DNA of 9,832 nt. It comes from an uncultured Porphyromonadaceae bacterium (GTDB lineage: Bacteria; Bacteroidota; Bacteroidia; Bacteroidales; Muribaculaceae). The DNA lies in NCBI GenBank assembly GCA_947175715.1, contig CAMWOD010000019.1, positions 1-9,832 of the forward strand, given 5' to 3'. Of the stretch, positions 7,298 through 9,832 are shown in pieces; the first letter of the stretch is position 1, and each line of letters begins with the position of its first letter. The notes beneath the pieces are model-generated. The model saw nothing but the letters and a program-made list of their open reading frames with translations, was not told the origin of the DNA and ran no database searches. A program made the translations under genes and the position numbers.

Positions 7298-8233
7298 CTA
7301 TTTGTTTTTGTCGATTGTGACTTTGGCCGAGCCAAATGCGCTTAGGCCAAGCTTGTTCATAATATACTTCAATGCCTTTGCTCCCTTGACGGTGAAGCCA
7401 GTGGGGGTAAGACCGGGAGCGTAGGCTGCGATACCCATCACACCGGGAAGTACGCCTACGATACCTCCGCCGAAGTCGGTGACGGCAGGCAGTCCGGCGC
7501 CTACAAGCCAGGGACGGTTGGCGTGATGAGGTCCGTGGGCTGCGAGTGAGCCTGTGACGCTTGCTGCAAGTGCTCCGTCAAATACGATCTTGCCGGTTAC
7601 GGGGTTGACACCGTCGGCGGCTACTGTGGCGGCCATTACTGCAAGCTGCTCGGCGGTAACATCAAGTGCCATCTGGCGAGTGTAGAGGTCAACCGACATT
7701 GCGGCATCGTCGTAGAGGTAATAGCCTGCTTTGGCCAGGGTATCTACTACATTCTCCTGGGTGTTGATATCAGTAAGTTTCTTATAGAGCTTGTCGTTGA
7801 GCTCGGGTGCTGACCCCATCAGGTCGATCATGTTGTCGACAATGAGATTCCACTTCGACTCGGGGTCGCCGGTGGGTTGTACGGCCGATGTGGCGCGTAC
7901 ACCGTGGCGGCTTACGGGAATATGAGGTTTCTCGCTGTGCGACTTATGCATGCAGGCGCACTTACCGCTCTTCTTCAGGAGCTCGTCTACGCCATACTGG
8001 CTGAGCAGCAGCTCAATCAGTGGCATCTTGGCGATAGAACCGATAGGGAATTTTGTGTCAACATCACCTTTCTTGATCACGGTGCCATCGGTGAGCACCA
8101 TGGCGATGCCAAACTTCTTGTCGTCGGCGTTTTCAACAAGTGTACTTACGTTGGTTTCTTTCTCTGACTTCAGATTCTCGAATGCTTCATGGACAGCGCC
8201 CATGAGATCGGAGAGTGCAATAATACGTTCCAT
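7298..8233 (-). CDS. Divergent glutaminase-family (serine-dependent, beta-lactamase-like fold) protein
   Basis: Classical members hydrolyse glutamine to glutamate and ammonia in the cytosol. The 311-residue length and absence of a signal peptide fit. Preserved marks are S66-I-A-K69 (the Ser-x-x-Lys nucleophile pair, in FPIGSIAKMPL), a QPTGDP segment (119-124) like the family's EPSG, a Tyr at 184 in LDLY-FRQ-like context, the run LAVMAATVAADGVNPVTG (197-214), and GLPA-x3-FGGGIVGVLPG (247-264). Departures from the classical pattern, judged by eye, are several. The NPMINAGAI motif is reduced to APELNDK. The SE-x6-RN motif is not recognisable. The Cys after the RQ has become Met. AKSGVGGG reads AVTDFGGG, so the Lys and Ser are lost. 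An insertion at about residues 91-114 is rich in Cys and His. The gene lies 83 nt behind a porin gene and probably shares its transcript. Family membership is fairly sure, glutaminase activity is not. Confidence 0.8.
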   Translation of the reverse strand: MERIIALSDLMGAVHEAFENLKSEKETNVSTLVENADDKKFGIAMVLTDGTVIKKGDVDTKFPIGSIAKMPLIELLLSQYGVDELLKKSGKCACMHKSHSEKPHIPVSRHGVRATSAVQPTGDPESKWNLIVDNMIDLMGSAPELNDKLYKKLTDINTQENVVDTLAKAGYYLYDDAAMSVDLYTRQMALDVTAEQLAVMAATVAADGVNPVTGKIVFDGALAASVTGSLAAHGPHHANRPWLVGAGLPAVTDFGGGIVGVLPGVMGIAAYAPGLTPTGFTVKGAKALKYIMNKLGLSAFGSAKVTIDKNK

Positions 8234-8316
8234 ATATACTTTGATTAAGATTATTTGGTTAGTCTATGATTAAAACACTTAATAAGCCAAATTGTTGAAA
8301 ACGCCGATTGATGATG

Positions 8317-9594
8317 TTAGAAGTTGTACTGCACCATGGCCGATATGCGGTTGGCGTGGCCCGACTGGTGGTTGACGTCGGTGCGCTTACCCCAATTGTA
8401 CTCTAAGCCCACCTGCAGGTCGTCAAGGATGTTGTAAAATCCGTTGGCTACCACATACTGGCCGTAGCGATATGTGTCGGGGCCGAGTGTGCCCTGGTCG
8501 TAGAGGCGTGCCTGGCTGTAAGTGGCCGATACGAAAAACTTGGGTGAAATATTGTATTGCACGCCGGCGAGCATACCCATCACGCCGGGCATTTCCATCT
8601 TGCCGGGGGTGTGAGAGGGGATGAGGTCAAATCCGTTGCCGCTGAGATCGTTGATAAACTGACCATAACCCTTGCCGTAGGCACCCTGATAGTACACTGT
8701 GAGGTCTTTGGCTACGGTAAACATACCGCTGAGCTGCACGGCCCATCCGGTGGCCCATTCATTGTGCTGAGTGGCCAGGTCGCGGTAGGAGAGGTTGCGT
8801 AGCAGGGCCGATACGCGCACGTGGCTATTGTCGTTCCATCCATATTGCAGGTATATGGGGAGGTCGGGGCAGCGTTGAGCGATCTCCTCAACCGATGTGT
8901 TGAGCGAATAGCTCGATTTGGGCACCTCGGCCGATATGGCGGCGGTAAAGCCTTTGCCAAATTTCTTTTTGTATCTCACCAGCAGGTCTTTGGTGCCAGT
9001 TGCTCCCGAGGGGCCTTCGCTGTCGATTGTTGGGGGTTGTGCCTCAGCGTCGACGAAGGACGAGCGGGCATAACCAGCTGTGACATTGCCCAGCGACACC
9101 CAAGCCTGCTTTATGGTCATGCCGTAGGAGTCGTCGTTGCCGGTGAAGTTGGACTGGAAGTAAGCGTTGAGCAATCCCAGTTTGGTTCTCCCTACGAGTC
9201 GCATGTATAGGGTGGAGTGGGTGGCATCGCCCGCCAGGCGGTTGCGTTGGGCCGGATTCATGGGCACGGGTATGTCGTAGGTTGTGAAGCCATTATTGTC
9301 GATGGCACCATCCATGTCGTACATCAATTGCCCCTTGACGTTGCCACCGATACCGAAGGCCACCTTACCTTGCTGGTCGAGCAGCAGAAAGCGTGGTGCC
9401 ATTGGGTCGAGGAAGTGCATATCTTCGCGGGAGTAGAGCACGGCGATAAGGTCGGCGCCACGTTCTTTGTTGCCGGTTATTACTATGGAACGTTCGGGTA
9501 TACCGAGAGTGTCCTGAGTCTGAGCTGAAGAGCTGAATGAGCATGCCGAAGCCATGATGGCAACGAGCAGTGACGAATGGATGGCTGATTTCAT
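8317..9594 (-). CDS. DcaP-like outer-membrane porin
   Basis: This 425-residue protein starts with a signal peptide (basic MK, hydrophobic LLVAIMASA, probable cleavage after SSSA at about residue 24). The mature part alternates polar and hydrophobic residues with many aromatic girdle residues, as in beta-barrels, and ends in SAMVQYNF with the terminal Phe expected of a BAM-recognised beta-signal. The segments around AFGIGGNVKGQLMYDMDG, the loop with MNPAQRNRLAGDATHSTLYMRLVG, and the strand GLLNAYFQSNFTGNDD fit DcaP-like trimeric porins, known in other bacteria for uptake of dicarboxylates and related small anions; the family assignment is from memory. A Cys at residue 18 is not in a convincing lipobox, so a lipoprotein is unlikely. 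Its start lies 10 nt after an inverted repeat. Substrate specificity is unknown. The glutaminase-like gene follows, with no clear terminator in the 83-nt gap. Confidence 0.8.
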   Translation of the reverse strand: MKSAIHSSLLVAIMASACSFSSSAQTQDTLGIPERSIVITGNKERGADLIAVLYSREDMHFLDPMAPRFLLLDQQGKVAFGIGGNVKGQLMYDMDGAIDNNGFTTYDIPVPMNPAQRNRLAGDATHSTLYMRLVGRTKLGLLNAYFQSNFTGNDDSYGMTIKQAWVSLGNVTAGYARSSFVDAEAQPPTIDSEGPSGATGTKDLLVRYKKKFGKGFTAAISAEVPKSSYSLNTSVEEIAQRCPDLPIYLQYGWNDNSHVRVSALLRNLSYRDLATQHNEWATGWAVQLSGMFTVAKDLTVYYQGAYGKGYGQFINDLSGNGFDLIPSHTPGKMEMPGVMGMLAGVQYNISPKFFVSATYSQARLYDQGTLGPDTYRYGQYVVANGFYNILDDLQVGLEYNWGKRTDVNHQSGHANRISAMVQYNF

Positions 9595-9604
9595 GACGAA
9601 ATGA

Positions 9605-9638
9605 GTTAATTTGTTAGTTTTCTTTATAACAAATTAAC
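9605..9638 (-). promoter_or_regulatory. Perfect 12-bp inverted repeat in the porin leader (operator or leader hairpin)
   Basis: GTTAATTTGTTA at 9605-9616 is repeated as its exact reverse complement at 9627-9638, with a 10-nt spacer. The half-site centres are 22 bp apart, about two helical turns, which suits a dimeric regulator. In RNA it would form a 12-bp AU-rich stem ending 10 nt before the porin ATG. A second small palindrome, AACAT-T-ATGTT at 9636-9646, overlaps its outer edge. Which role applies cannot be decided from sequence. Confidence 0.5.
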
Positions 9639-9646
9639 ATTATGTT

Positions 9647-9832
9647 GGTTCGGATCGACAGCTACAAAAAAGCGGGCAAGCAGGCTTATGACATAATATG
9701 ATGACACAATAATGAACGTAGTGAACGCATTTTGATAGAAAAAATGTATATATAAACAACTAATATCATGTGGGGTTAGGCACAATATCGCTCCTCCGCG
9801 ACTCAGTCACGAGGGGTGTCACTCTCTGGGTA
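9647..9832. other. AT-rich upstream region of the porin; no gene recognised
   Basis: Nothing here matches an RNA gene or mobile element. No exact Bacteroidetes promoter was found on the minus strand. A short near-duplicate, TGAACGTA at 9713-9720 and TGAACGCA at 9722-9729, lies in the middle. From about 9780 to the right edge the composition becomes GC-richer. On the minus strand a frame is open from 9831 down to a TGA at 9766-9768 (21 codons), which could be the 3' end of a gene lying beyond the window or chance. Confidence 0.3.

Noticed and set aside
9661..9690. A6 run next to GC-rich sequence as a minus-strand terminator
   Set aside because: The GC-rich part does not form a convincing stem of more than about three pairs before the T-tract.
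9713..9729. TGAACGYA near-duplicate as a CRISPR or iteron-like repeat
   Set aside because: Only two 8-nt copies occur, with no further units or regular array around them.

Overview
The window looks like a chromosomal segment from a Bacteroidales bacterium, plausibly from the Muribaculaceae side of the order. This is inferred from gene content (a DUF5715-type protein, a very large single-anchor AsmA-like protein, a DcaP-like outer-membrane barrel), from a GC content a little over 50 %, from mostly absent Shine-Dalgarno sequences, and from a promoter candidate of the Bacteroidetes type (TTTG, 20 nt, TAATTTTA). No mobile element, CRISPR array, rRNA or tRNA was recognised.

Layout, left to right. 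Plus strand: the 3' two thirds of greA (transcript cleavage factor, cut by the left edge), then a HIT-family nucleotide hydrolase 15 nt downstream. This unit closes with a strong hairpin at 798-834. A new unit begins right behind it and contains four tightly packed genes: a membrane-anchored DUF5715-type protein with an M15/LAS-peptidase-like zinc motif (897-1706), a 1233-residue AsmA/TamB-like inner-membrane-anchored protein (1712-5413), a HAD phosphatase whose ATG overlaps the AsmA stop (5410-6162), and aroB for 3-dehydroquinate synthase (6175-7236). The spacing (5 nt, a 4-nt overlap, 12 nt) suggests one transcript coupling envelope functions to the shikimate pathway.

Minus strand, convergent with the above: a DcaP-like porin (8317-9594) is followed 83 nt downstream by a divergent glutaminase-family protein (7298-8233). 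The pair ends at a hairpin plus U-tract terminator (7238-7270) that lies between the glutaminase and aroB. The porin leader carries a perfect 12-bp inverted repeat 10 nt before its start codon.

The most unusual object is the glutaminase-like protein. It keeps the Ser-x-x-Lys nucleophile motif and several family signatures, but by eye it has lost many of the conserved glutamine-binding signatures, and it has gained a Cys/His-rich insertion of about 20 residues. Together with its porin neighbour it could be an uptake-and-hydrolysis pair for a substrate other than glutamine; that is inference. The remaining genes look like ordinary, intact housekeeping or envelope genes.
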